Of a DNA stretch of 64,000 nt, positions 44,087 through 52,604 are shown piece after piece (the stretch's first letter is position 1; every line of letters starts with the position of its first letter). The notes beneath the pieces were generated by a model. It worked only from the letters and a program-made list of their open reading frames with translations. It did no database searches and was not told the DNA's origin. Made by a program: the position numbers and the translations under genes. This DNA comes from Acidovorax sp. 107. GTDB lineage: Bacteria > Pseudomonadota > Gammaproteobacteria > Burkholderiales > Burkholderiaceae_C. Location: positions 126,501-190,500 of the forward strand of contig NZ_QBTZ01000001.1 in assembly GCF_003058055.1 (NCBI RefSeq), in the 5' to 3' direction.

Positions 44087-45541
44087 ATGAACTCGACCAC
44101 CGCCCCTGTCGCGCCTGCCGCCACGGCCTCTGCCAGCGCCCCCACTGTTCCACCCACTCCCATTCAGCCCGGCGGCCCGCGCAGCCGCTGGTGGGGCCTG
44201 CCGCTGCTGCGCGCCATGCGGGCCGACTACCTGGGTTTTGTGACCCAGCTGCAGCGCGAGCATGGCGACCTGACCCGCATGCGCTTGGGGTACGAAGACG
44301 CGTGGGACCTGATGCATCCCGACCTGGTGCGCGAGGCGCTGGTCACCCATGCCGACCAGCTCATCCGCTGGGAGCGTGGCATGGAGGTGTTCGAGGAAGT
44401 GTTTGGCCAGAGCGTGCTGGTGACTGAGGGCGCCACCTGGCAGCGCCAGCGCCGCATGCTGATGCCCGCCTTCACGCCCAAGCGGGTGGCAGGCTACGCG
44501 CAGCTGATGACCGATGCCGCCCGCAGCGCGCTCGACGCGGCCGTGCCCCCGGGCCAGGCCGGCGCCCAGGTGGCGGTGGATGCGCTGTGGACGGACGTGG
44601 CCATGGACGTGATCCTGCGCACGCTGTTCAGCACCTCTGCGCAGGCCGATGCGCGCGAAGCCGCTTGGGCCACGCAGACGCTGTCGGAAACCGCCTTTCG
44701 CGAAATGTTCATGCCCTTCACCCTGCCCGACTGGCTGCCCCTGCCGGGCAAGGCCGCCAAGCGGCGCGCGATCCGGTCGTTGAAGAGGCTGGTCTGGCGC
44801 CACATCCACGCCCGCCAGGCCGAGGTGGCCGCACCCGGGGCCCCGGACCGCTCAGACCTGCTTCACATGCTGCTGGCTTTGCGTGATGAGTCAACGGGCG
44901 ATGCCTTGTCGGCGCAAGATGTGTTTGACCAGTGCATCGTCAGCTTCCAGGCGGGGCACGAAACCAGTGCCACCACGCTGCTGTGGTGGACCCTGCTCAT
45001 GGCCCAGCACCCCGAAGCCGCGCAGCGCGCCCAGTCCGAGGTCGATGCCGTGCTGAAGGGCGGCACCCCCGGTCCCGAGCACCTGGTCCAGCTGCCCTGG
45101 CTGGGCGCCACGCTCAAAGAGGCGCTGCGCCTGTACCCACCGATTGCCGCGCTGATGAGCCGCCGCACCACTGCGCCCATCACGCTGGGCGGCGTGCCGG
45201 TGCCCCAAGGCGCCATGCTGCGCATCACTCCCTGGGTGCTGCACCGCGATGCGCGCTGGTTTGTCGCGCCGGACCGTTTTGCGCCCGAGCGGTTTCTGGA
45301 CGGCGCGCCACCCATCCCCCGGGGCGCGTGGATTCCGTTCGGCCTGGGGCCGCGTGTGTGTATTGGCCAGCACTTTGCGATGCTCGAGATGACGCTGTTG
45401 GCGGCCATGCTGCTGCAGCGCTACACGGTGCGGCTGCTGGAGGGGCGCGCCGTGGGAGCGCCCAGGTTTCAAGTGACACTGCGGCCAGAGGGGCCGTCTG
45501 CGCTGTGGCTGCAGCGGCGCGAGGCGCCGCAGGGGCGATAA
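44087..45541 (+). CDS. Cytochrome P450
   Basis: A 484-residue P450. I-helix oxygen motif FQAGHETSATT, ExxR in LKEALRLYPP, and the haem-binding loop FGLGPRVCIGQHFA with axial Cys are all present. No signal or membrane anchor; the first 30 residues are Ala/Thr/Pro-rich. Resembles the CYP4/CYP102-like fatty-acid hydroxylase group by the AGHET and GPRxCIG motifs; substrate unknown. No ferredoxin or reductase gene adjoins. ATG 44087 chosen over an upstream one at 44078. Confidence 0.9.
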   Translation: MNSTTAPVAPAATASASAPTVPPTPIQPGGPRSRWWGLPLLRAMRADYLGFVTQLQREHGDLTRMRLGYEDAWDLMHPDLVREALVTHADQLIRWERGMEVFEEVFGQSVLVTEGATWQRQRRMLMPAFTPKRVAGYAQLMTDAARSALDAAVPPGQAGAQVAVDALWTDVAMDVILRTLFSTSAQADAREAAWATQTLSETAFREMFMPFTLPDWLPLPGKAAKRRAIRSLKRLVWRHIHARQAEVAAPGAPDRSDLLHMLLALRDESTGDALSAQDVFDQCIVSFQAGHETSATTLLWWTLLMAQHPEAAQRAQSEVDAVLKGGTPGPEHLVQLPWLGATLKEALRLYPPIAALMSRRTTAPITLGGVPVPQGAMLRITPWVLHRDARWFVAPDRFAPERFLDGAPPIPRGAWIPFGLGPRVCIGQHFAMLEMTLLAAMLLQRYTVRLLEGRAVGAPRFQVTLRPEGPSALWLQRREAPQGR

Positions 45542-45568
45542 GGCGCGCTGCTTACGTGTGGACGATGT

Positions 45569-46303
45569 TCAGGGCAGCTCCGCGCCGCCCATCCGTGCCA
45601 GGATCGTGCGCGTGCGCCCCGCCAGGTAGGCAGATCCGGGCGTTTTCTCGAACCGCTTGGGCGCAGGCAGCATCACCGCCAGGCGTGCGGCCTCGGCGGT
45701 GCTCAGGCGGCTGGCGCTCTTGCGAAAGTAATGCTGCGCGGCCGCCTCGGCGCCGAACACGCCTTCGCCCCATTCCACGTTGTTGAGGTAGATCTCCAGG
45801 ATGCGCTGCTTGGAGAGCAACTGCTCCAGCGCCAGCGTGAGCACAAATTCCTGCCCCTTGCGCAGCAGCGTGCGTTCGCCCGACAGCAGCAGGTTCTTGG
45901 CCAGTTGCTGGGTGATGGTGGAGCCGCCGCGGATCTTGGCTGTGCGCACGGGGCGGTCGGGGGCGCGGGCCTGCGCCTTGCTGGCCTGGGCTTCGGCCTT
46001 GGCGTTGCGCTCCCAGGCCTTTTCGATGGCGTTCCAGTCCACACCATCGTGGTTCACAAAACCATCGTCTTCCGATGCGATCACGGCGCGTTTGAGGTGG
46101 TCGGAGAGGCTGGCATACGGCACCCACTGCTGGCGCCAGGGCACATGGCCTTTGCTGGCCAGCAGCGTCCAGGCTTCGGAGCGTTGGAAGGTGGTGGACT
46201 CGGGGTTGATCGCCTCCATGGCGGCAATGCGCAACACAAAGAACAGCTGCAGCGCCACGAAGGCGATCAACAGCAGTCCCAGCCAGCGCAACACGGCTTT
46301 CAT
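45569..46303 (-). CDS. mtgA: Monofunctional peptidoglycan glycosyltransferase
   Basis: A 244-residue GT51 enzyme polymerising lipid II into glycan strands at the inner membrane. One N-terminal membrane anchor (VLRWLGLLLIAFVALQLFF); catalytic Glu in VIASEDDGFVNHDGVDW; GGSTITQQLAKNLLLS; and the second Glu in RILEIYLNNVEWGEGVFGAE. An Ala/Lys-rich stretch interrupts the first two motifs. Starts 17 nt after aroE; last gene of the rnb-tonB-aroE-mtgA transcript. Confidence 0.94.
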   Translation of the reverse strand: MKAVLRWLGLLLIAFVALQLFFVLRIAAMEAINPESTTFQRSEAWTLLASKGHVPWRQQWVPYASLSDHLKRAVIASEDDGFVNHDGVDWNAIEKAWERNAKAEAQASKAQARAPDRPVRTAKIRGGSTITQQLAKNLLLSGERTLLRKGQEFVLTLALEQLLSKQRILEIYLNNVEWGEGVFGAEAAAQHYFRKSASRLSTAEAARLAVMLPAPKRFEKTPGSAYLAGRTRTILARMGGAELP

Positions 46304-46320
46304 CGTGGCGTCCCCGGGGT

Positions 46321-47166
46321 TCAGGCGGCGGTGGATGGCTGCATTTCGCGCAGCACCTGGGCCGAAGGCGGGCGTACACCGCGCCACAGCAAGAAGGCTT
46401 CAGCAGCCTGTTCCACCAGCATGCCCAGGCCGTCGCGGGGCACGGCGCCGTGCTGGCGCGCCCAGTCGAGGAAGCCTTGCGCAGCGGGGCCGTACATCAT
46501 GTCGTAGGCCAGGGCGCCGGGGCGCAGCACACTGGCGAGCACCGGGATGCCGCCGCCAGAGAGGCTGCTGGCCGTGGCGTTGATGATGACGTCGAAATTG
46601 GTCGATAGCGCTAGTGGGTCTTGCGCTGACAGCTCTGTTTTTTGTAGCGTTGCCAGGGCGCTGTGCGACTGCACCAGCGCCTGCGCCTTGGCCAGGGTGC
46701 GGTTGGCCACAGTGATGTGGCGGGCCCCCGCCAGCAACAGCGGGCCCAGCACGCCCGCGGCGGCGCCCCCCGCGCCCACCAGCAGCACATCGCGCCCGGC
46801 CAGCGACACGCCCGCGTTGCGGGTGATGTCGGCCACCAGGCCCAGGCCATCGGTGTTGTCGGCGTAGATGCTGCCGTCGGCGCGGAAGGTGAGGGTGTTG
46901 GCTGCGCCGGCGAGCTGCACGCGCTCGCTGCACTCGGTGGCCAGGGCGGGCGCTTCGGTCTTGAAGGGCACGGTGACGTTGCAGCCACGACCGCCCTCTG
47001 CAGCGAACGCGCGCACGCCCTGGGCAAAACCATCCATGGGCACCAGACGGCGCTCGTAGGCAATGTGTTCGCCGGTCAGCTCGGAAAAACGGGCGTGGAT
47101 GGCGGGCGAGCGGCTGTGGGCGACAGGGTTGCCCATCACGCAGTACAGATCGGGGGATTGGCTCAT
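46321..47166 (-). CDS. aroE: Shikimate dehydrogenase
   Basis: A 281-residue NADP-dependent enzyme reducing 3-dehydroshikimate. Substrate site SRSP (about 18-21), catalytic Lys in NVTVPFKTEA, Asp in ADNTDGLGL, cofactor motif GAGGAAAG and FDVIINATASS. The segment ATLQKTELSAQDPLALSTN just before FDVIINA is coded by a dispersed repeat (46596-46650), lengthening a loop that varies in the family. Follows tonB by 45 nt. Confidence 0.94.
   Translation of the reverse strand: MSQSPDLYCVMGNPVAHSRSPAIHARFSELTGEHIAYERRLVPMDGFAQGVRAFAAEGGRGCNVTVPFKTEAPALATECSERVQLAGAANTLTFRADGSIYADNTDGLGLVADITRNAGVSLAGRDVLLVGAGGAAAGVLGPLLLAGARHITVANRTLAKAQALVQSHSALATLQKTELSAQDPLALSTNFDVIINATASSLSGGGIPVLASVLRPGALAYDMMYGPAAQGFLDWARQHGAVPRDGLGMLVEQAAEAFLLWRGVRPPSAQVLREMQPSTAA
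46596..46650. repeat. Dispersed repeat inside aroE
   Basis: AAATTGGTCGATAGCGCTAG, TTGCGCTGACAGCTCTG, TTTTTTGTAGCG align with the copy at 60722 throughout, including the poly-T and GTAGCG end. It lies in frame within aroE. Confidence 0.75.
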
Positions 47167-47211
47167 GGCAAAAGCTTGTGGGGGTGGCCCTGTGCGGAGC
47201 CGTGCCGGGAA

Positions 47212-48072
47212 CTACCGGACGCTGGTTTCGAGGGTCTGGTCGCGGGTGAACTTGAAGCGCGCCACCATCGCGATCTGGTCGGCCTTTTTGCGCATCTCGG
47301 CATTGAAGGGGCCGAACGGGCCAGCGGCGCGGGCAATGGCTTCTGCACGGCGGTCCAGCGTGGCGTTGCCCGAGCCTTGCGCGATCTCGGTGCCCAGTAC
47401 ACGGCCGTCGTGGTTGACGGTGACGATCATCGTCAGCTCGCCGTACAGCTTCTTGCCGCCTTGCTCGGGGAAGTTCTCGGTGCCCTTGTCTTCCACCTTG
47501 CGGCGCAGCGCGTCGTAGTACACGGCGTAGGCCTCTTCGCGCGTGGCGGGGCTGATGTAGCGCTTCTTGGGGCGCGAGTTCTCTTCGTTGATGCGCTTTT
47601 CGATCTCGGCCAGCAGCTTGACGAGCTGACGGCGCTTTTCCTGCTCGCTGGCCTGGTCGGCGCTCTGGGCGGCCTGGCGCGGGTCGGGCGCGGGCATGGT
47701 CGCCAGTTGCTTGCGCAGCTGCGCCAGCAACTGGGTCTGCTGCTCCTGCATCGCATCCATCTTGCGCTGGGCTTCTTCGAAGTCGTCCCCGACCGTTGTC
47801 AGCGCGGTATAGGGCAGCGGGCTGGTGGCCCGGCCTTTCTCTGCGTCACCGCCGCCTGCCAGGTTGGCCTGGGCAATCGCCTGGGCCTTGTCGGGGCGCT
47901 CATTGGACTTGGCGTTGACCAGGATGACTTCGAGCGGCGTGTCCTGGAACACGCGGTTGAAGCCCTCAGGGTCGATGAAGCGCACCGAGATCAGTGCGGC
48001 GTGCACGGCAATCGACACGCCCAGCGCCAGCTGCAGCGTGCTGAAGGTGCGGAGGAAGGCGGGGAGTTTCAT
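47212..48072 (-). CDS. tonB: TonB-like energy transducer
   Basis: A 286-residue protein with one N-terminal membrane anchor (LQLALGVSIAVHAALISVRF), a charged, partly coiled-coil middle (EEAQRKMDAMQEQQTQLLAQ; EKRRQLVKLLAEIEKRINEE) and a TonB-type C-terminus (YGELTMIVTVNHDGRVLGTE). It would couple the proton gradient to outer-membrane receptors. No exbBD in the window. ATG at 48072 chosen over 48081. Member of the rnb-tonB-aroE-mtgA transcript. Confidence 0.85.
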   Translation of the reverse strand: MKLPAFLRTFSTLQLALGVSIAVHAALISVRFIDPEGFNRVFQDTPLEVILVNAKSNERPDKAQAIAQANLAGGGDAEKGRATSPLPYTALTTVGDDFEEAQRKMDAMQEQQTQLLAQLRKQLATMPAPDPRQAAQSADQASEQEKRRQLVKLLAEIEKRINEENSRPKKRYISPATREEAYAVYYDALRRKVEDKGTENFPEQGGKKLYGELTMIVTVNHDGRVLGTEIAQGSGNATLDRRAEAIARAAGPFGPFNAEMRKKADQIAMVARFKFTRDQTLETSVR

Positions 48073-48114
48073 CGCCGGCAATTATCAAGGGGGATTCAAG
48101 GGGTTCGGGGGATA

Positions 48115-50190
48115 TCAGGGCGCCGTGGCTGCCGCAGCGGCGTCGGCGGGTGCCTCGTTCACGTCCACGGCAATCGCAATCGGCCCGGCCACGGTGTCGT
48201 CGTCCTCGGCATCGTCCACCGGGCCGTCGTCGCTGGTGTCGGCCGGGTCGTCCAGGCGCTCGATCACGGTGCCGTGGATATCGAGGGTGATCTCGTCCAC
48301 CTCACCCAGCTTGACCTTCAGGCGCGCGCCGCGCGGCAGGTTCTGCGCGCCCAGCACCGGGAAGACCAGCGGAATATCGTCCGCCCGCACCAAGAAGCTG
48401 CCGCCCGGGCCTTCCTTGAAGACGGTGGCGTTCAGCTCGGTGATGCCGTTCTGCTCTACATACTTGAGCGTCCAGAAGCGTTCCATGCCCGCCTGGTAGC
48501 CGTTGTAGGCGCTGTAGGCCGCGTCAAAACTGCTGATGATGGAGAACAGGTCGGCGTCCTTGGGCTTGAAGGGCGCGGCCAGCGCGGCCGTCTTGCCGTG
48601 GCGCGCGCAGGCAATGATCTGCCACTGGTTGACCAGGTCGGTGTAGCGGCGCAGGGGCGACGTGGCCCACGAATAGGCCTTCACGCCGATGCCCGCGTGC
48701 GGCAGCGCCTTGGTGCCCATGCGCACCTTCACGCCCGGCGCCATGCTGGCCTGGCTGCGGTAGATGCCGGGCACGCCCAGCTCCGCCATCCAGCTGCCCC
48801 AGGTGCTGTTGGCCACGATCATGGCCTCGGCCACGATCAGGTCGAGCGGTGCACCGCGCTGGCGCACGCTGATCTGCACCTGCTCGCTGCCCGTGGGCTC
48901 GGCGCCGTTGTTGCCCACCAGGCGGAAGTTGTAGTCCGGCCGGTTGAAGTTCTCGGGCTTGCCACGCACCACCTCGCGGCGGGCCTTGAGGTCCTTGGCG
49001 AGGCGGTGCAAAAATGATAGCTGTGGGCGCAATTCGGACAAGCGCTTGGGGTCGTTTTGGTGTTCAAACGACGGATCGGCCAGCCATTCTTCGGTCACCA
49101 CGCTGTCGAGTTGGTCGTGGCGCAGGTTGGCGGCCACGTGCACGCGCTCCAGCTTGGTCTCGGAGCCCTTGAACTCCAGCGTGGCTTCGTCGATGGTGAC
49201 GTAGAGCGACACGGCGGGGTTGGCGCGGCCTTCGTCCAGCGTGTAGGTCTGGACCACGTCGTCGGGCAGCATGGTGATCTTGTAGCCCGGCATGTAGACC
49301 GTGGACAGGCGCGCGCGGCCGAGCTGGTCGATGGCGCTGCCCGGCTGGATGGCCAGGCCGGGCGCTGCGATGTGGATGCCCAGCACCACGGTGCCGGTGC
49401 CCAGGCCCTGGACGGACAACGCATCGTCGATTTCAGTGGTCTGAGAGTCATCGATGGAGTACGCCTGCGCGGTGGACAGCGGCAGCTCGTCGGCAATGAC
49501 GGGCGCCGTGACGGCCGGAAAGCCCGTGCCCTTGGGGAAGTTCTCGAACAAGAACCGCTTCCAGTGGAATTGGTAGCTGGAATCGATGGCGCCCGCCTTT
49601 TGCAGCAGGTCGAGCGGCGCGGTGTGCGTGGCGCGGCTGGCGTCGACCACGGCCTTGTACTCGGGCGCGTTCTTGTCGGGCTTGAACAGAATCTTGTAGA
49701 GCTGGTCGCGGATGGGCTGCGGGCATTCGCCCCGGCCCAGTTGCGCGGCCCATTCGTCGATCTGCGCGAGGAGGGCCTTCTTCTTCTCGATGGCGGCCAG
49801 CGCCTGCTGCAGGATCTCGGCCGATGCTTTCTTGAAACGGCCCTTGCCCGCGCGGCGGAAGTAATGCGGCGCGTCGTACAGGCGGAACAGCGCACCGGCC
49901 TGCTGGGCCAGGGTGGCGTTGTCGGAGAAATAGTCGCGCGCCAGGTCGGCAAAGCCGAACTCGTCTTCGGGCGCGAATTCCCAGGCCAGATCCAGTTCGA
50001 TGGTCTCGGCCACGGCCTGGGCCTGGGCAACGAGTTCTGCCGGGGCGGGTTTTTCGAACTTCAGGAGGATGTGGGCGGCCTTGACCTTGACCCGTTTGCC
50101 AGAGTCCAGCTCGACCTGGGCGGAGGTATCGGCTTCGGACAGGATACGGCCGGCGAGGAATTTGCCGGCTTCTTCAAACAATGCGTGCAT
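48115..50190 (-). CDS. rnb: RNase II/RNB-domain exoribonuclease
   Basis: A 691-residue 3'-5' exoribonuclease. The RNB catalytic stretch is YSIDDSQTTEIDDALSV; by alignment with E. coli RNase II (D201, D207, D209, D210) the second Asp is Glu here, as in some related RNB proteins. Later YSWATSPLRRYTDLVNQW is the conserved RNA-end pocket, and a C-terminal S1-like domain ends in an acidic tail. A dispersed repeat (49008-49066) codes for PKRLSELRPQLSFLHRL in frame. ATG at 50190; extension to 50730 runs through the divergent gene. First gene of its transcript. Confidence 0.9.
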   Translation of the reverse strand: MHALFEEAGKFLAGRILSEADTSAQVELDSGKRVKVKAAHILLKFEKPAPAELVAQAQAVAETIELDLAWEFAPEDEFGFADLARDYFSDNATLAQQAGALFRLYDAPHYFRRAGKGRFKKASAEILQQALAAIEKKKALLAQIDEWAAQLGRGECPQPIRDQLYKILFKPDKNAPEYKAVVDASRATHTAPLDLLQKAGAIDSSYQFHWKRFLFENFPKGTGFPAVTAPVIADELPLSTAQAYSIDDSQTTEIDDALSVQGLGTGTVVLGIHIAAPGLAIQPGSAIDQLGRARLSTVYMPGYKITMLPDDVVQTYTLDEGRANPAVSLYVTIDEATLEFKGSETKLERVHVAANLRHDQLDSVVTEEWLADPSFEHQNDPKRLSELRPQLSFLHRLAKDLKARREVVRGKPENFNRPDYNFRLVGNNGAEPTGSEQVQISVRQRGAPLDLIVAEAMIVANSTWGSWMAELGVPGIYRSQASMAPGVKVRMGTKALPHAGIGVKAYSWATSPLRRYTDLVNQWQIIACARHGKTAALAAPFKPKDADLFSIISSFDAAYSAYNGYQAGMERFWTLKYVEQNGITELNATVFKEGPGGSFLVRADDIPLVFPVLGAQNLPRGARLKVKLGEVDEITLDIHGTVIERLDDPADTSDDGPVDDAEDDDTVAGPIAIAVDVNEAPADAAAAATAP
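49008..49066. repeat. Dispersed repeat inside rnb
   Basis: Reverse orientation: GCAAAAATGATAGCTGTGGG, CGCAATTCGGACAAGCGCTT, GGGGTCGTTTTGG. Aligns with copy 3 (ATAGCTATTGGCGCATATTC) and with the complement of the 60722 copy along its length. Read by rnb without disturbing the frame. Confidence 0.75.
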
Positions 50191-50280
50191 GGCGGCGATT
50201 GTCCCATGGGCGCCATCAGGCTCCCTGGTAGCGGCGCATATGATCCACGGCGCGTCATTTTTGCCCCTACCTGCCATCCC

Positions 50281-51876
50281 ATGCCCTTTGCCACCATGGC
50301 CACGCCGCTGACACTGCTGGCTTTGGCGCTGCCTTTCCTGTTCTGTTTCGCGCAGGCGCCCATCAACAATTTCTGGCCCTTGCTGGCGTCCTGGGTCTGC
50401 GGCGCAGTGCTGGTGCTGCTGGCCTTGGCGCGCTCCGGCGGCTCGCAGGCGCAGGATCAGGAGGGGGAGACCGGGGTTGCGCCAGCCCTGGTGTCGAGCA
50501 GGCTGCTGGCGGCCGGCCTTCTGGTGGCGGCGCTGGTGGCGGCGGTCATTGGGCTGCTGCAGTATTTTCAGGGCGACCCCGGACTGCCGGGGATGCAGCC
50601 CTCTACCCTGGGGCAGGCCGTTGGCAACCTGCGCCAGCGCAATCAGCAGGCGACGCTGCTGAGTCTGGGCGTATGGGCTTTGCTGTGGGGCCTGGTGCAG
50701 GTGCGGGGGCATCTGGAACGCCCGTCCCACGCTGCGCCACCGCGTGGGCGGATGGAGTGGCCGGGCTGGCTGATCGGTCTGCTGATGGCCTGGGGGCTGG
50801 CATTGCTCGCGATGTCGGGTGCGGCCACAGCGTCGCGCACTGGGGCGGCGCAGTGGCTGTTGATGCTGGGTCTGATGCTGTGCTGGCGCGCGTCATGGGG
50901 GCGCCTGGTGCTGGGGTTGGGCGTGGTTGGTCTGGTGCTGTACGGTGCGGCGGCGTGGTGGCTGCCCCGTCTACTGCTGGATTGGACCGGGTTTGCCTCG
51001 GATGGGTTGTTTGTGCGCATCCTGGACGAAGAGCCAGGCTGCACCAGCCGTCGTGTGTTGTGGGCCAACGTACTGCATTTGATTGCGCAAAAGCCCTGGG
51101 CGGGCTGGGGCTGGGGCGAGCTGGACTACGCGCACTACATCACGCTGTTTCCGGGCGAGCGGTTTTGTGTGTTGCTGGACAACGCGCACAACCTGCCCCT
51201 GCACCTGGCGGTGGAGCTGGGCGTGCCGGTGGCGCTGGCCCTGTGTGGTGCAGTGGTGGTGTGGGTGCTGCGCGAGCAACCTTGGCGTGAGGCCGATCCT
51301 GCGCGGCAACTGGCCTGGGGCATCCTGGCGTTGGTGGGCCTGCACAGCCTGCTGGAGTTTCCGTTGTGGTACGGGCCGTTCCAGCTGGTCACGGTGCTGG
51401 CCATCGCGTTGCTGTGGCGCTGGCAGTTGCCCAGCTGGGCCACATCTGTGGGCGCGCGCCGGGTGATGGCGGCCGTCATTGTGGCGGCGCTGGCACTGGG
51501 AGCCTATGCAGGCTGGGACTTTTACCGCGTTGGTCAGCTCTACAAACCGCTCGCCGAACGCCCGCCATCCCTGCGCAATGACACGGTGCGCAAGGTAGGC
51601 GACACGCCGTTCTTCACCGACCAGGTCGATTTTGCGCTGCTGACCACGATAGAGCTTTCTCCCAGCAACGCGGGCCAGGTCTTTGCGGTGGCCAACAAGC
51701 TGCTGCACTTCTCGCCCGAGCCCCGGGTGATCGAGCCGCTGATCGAGAGCGCCACGATGCTGGGGCTGGATGACGAGGCGGCGTTTCACCTCAAGCGTTA
51801 CCGCGCTGCGTACCCGGCGGACTATGCGCGCTGGCGGGAGCAGGGGCGGCGGCTTTCGTCACATCTGAAGCCCTGA
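50281..51876 (+). CDS. pglL: PglL-like O-oligosaccharyltransferase / Wzy-C family
   Basis: A 531-residue polytopic protein with about 11-12 membrane helices and a C-terminal soluble part. The Wzy_C region is seen in GWGWGELDYAHYITLFPG, the key LDNAHNLPLHLAVELGVPVA, and LLEFPLWYGPFQLV, typical of PglL/PilO-type enzymes that transfer lipid-linked glycans to proteins such as pilin, or O-antigen ligases. No pilin gene adjoins. The ATG at 50281 opens the first membrane span; divergent from rnb with a 90-bp gap. Confidence 0.85.
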   Translation: MPFATMATPLTLLALALPFLFCFAQAPINNFWPLLASWVCGAVLVLLALARSGGSQAQDQEGETGVAPALVSSRLLAAGLLVAALVAAVIGLLQYFQGDPGLPGMQPSTLGQAVGNLRQRNQQATLLSLGVWALLWGLVQVRGHLERPSHAAPPRGRMEWPGWLIGLLMAWGLALLAMSGAATASRTGAAQWLLMLGLMLCWRASWGRLVLGLGVVGLVLYGAAAWWLPRLLLDWTGFASDGLFVRILDEEPGCTSRRVLWANVLHLIAQKPWAGWGWGELDYAHYITLFPGERFCVLLDNAHNLPLHLAVELGVPVALALCGAVVVWVLREQPWREADPARQLAWGILALVGLHSLLEFPLWYGPFQLVTVLAIALLWRWQLPSWATSVGARRVMAAVIVAALALGAYAGWDFYRVGQLYKPLAERPPSLRNDTVRKVGDTPFFTDQVDFALLTTIELSPSNAGQVFAVANKLLHFSPEPRVIEPLIESATMLGLDDEAAFHLKRYRAAYPADYARWREQGRRLSSHLKP

Positions 51877-51906
51877 CCGGATGTGCTGCGCACGGCCGCA
51901 GCGCGC

Positions 51907-52491
51907 TCAGGCCAGCCGCAAGAACTGGCTGACCAAAGGCAGGTATTCCCCATAGTTGCCCAGCGCATGGTCACCCCCCTCCAGCACCACCTGCTGCGCT
52001 TGGGGGTAGCGCCCCACCATCTCGCGCCAGTCCAGCACTTCGTCGCCCTTGGCGATGATGGCGAGTTCCGGCGCAGCGGGCGGGCGGCCCCGCATGTCCA
52101 GGGCCTGCAGCTCCGCGATGTACTCCGGTAAAAAGTAAAACCGCTCGTTCGGGTTGTGCCAGGTGGTCTGCTCGCCGATGTAGCGGGCCAGGTCGCGCGC
52201 CGGGTCCACGGCGGGGTTGAGCATCACGCTAGGGCAGCCCGCGTGCTGGGCCACCCAGCTGGCGTAGAAGCCGCCGAGCGACGAACCGATCACGGCCATG
52301 GAGTTGCGGGGCCAATCGGCAATGCCCTGTGCCACCTGCGCCATGGCGGCCCGGGGCGATGGTGGCAACTGGGGGCACCAGACGGTGACGGAGGGGTGGT
52401 GCGCTGCCAGATGGGCGGCCGTCTGGCGGGCCTTGGCGGAGGAGGGGGATGAACGAAAGCCGTGCAGGTACAGCAGGTGGGTGGTGGTCAT
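51907..52491 (-). CDS. YqiA/YcfP-family alpha/beta esterase
   Basis: A 194-residue esterase: LLYLHGFRSSPSSAKARQT, nucleophile elbow VIGSSLGGFYASW, acid in AIIAKGDEVLDWRE and His in EGGDHALGNY. Matches YqiA (an esterase next to parE in E. coli). Substrate unknown; converges with pglL with a 30-bp gap. Confidence 0.88.
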   Translation of the reverse strand: MTTTHLLYLHGFRSSPSSAKARQTAAHLAAHHPSVTVWCPQLPPSPRAAMAQVAQGIADWPRNSMAVIGSSLGGFYASWVAQHAGCPSVMLNPAVDPARDLARYIGEQTTWHNPNERFYFLPEYIAELQALDMRGRPPAAPELAIIAKGDEVLDWREMVGRYPQAQQVVLEGGDHALGNYGEYLPLVSQFLRLA

Positions 52492-52604
52492 GGGCAGAAA
52501 GTGATCGGGGCAGGGGAATCACTGCTTTTACCGGGCTGGCGCAGGCATAAGATGTGGGTACCGGGGCGCCACACCGTGCGGCGCCTGTTTTGCTACCCCG
52601 CACC

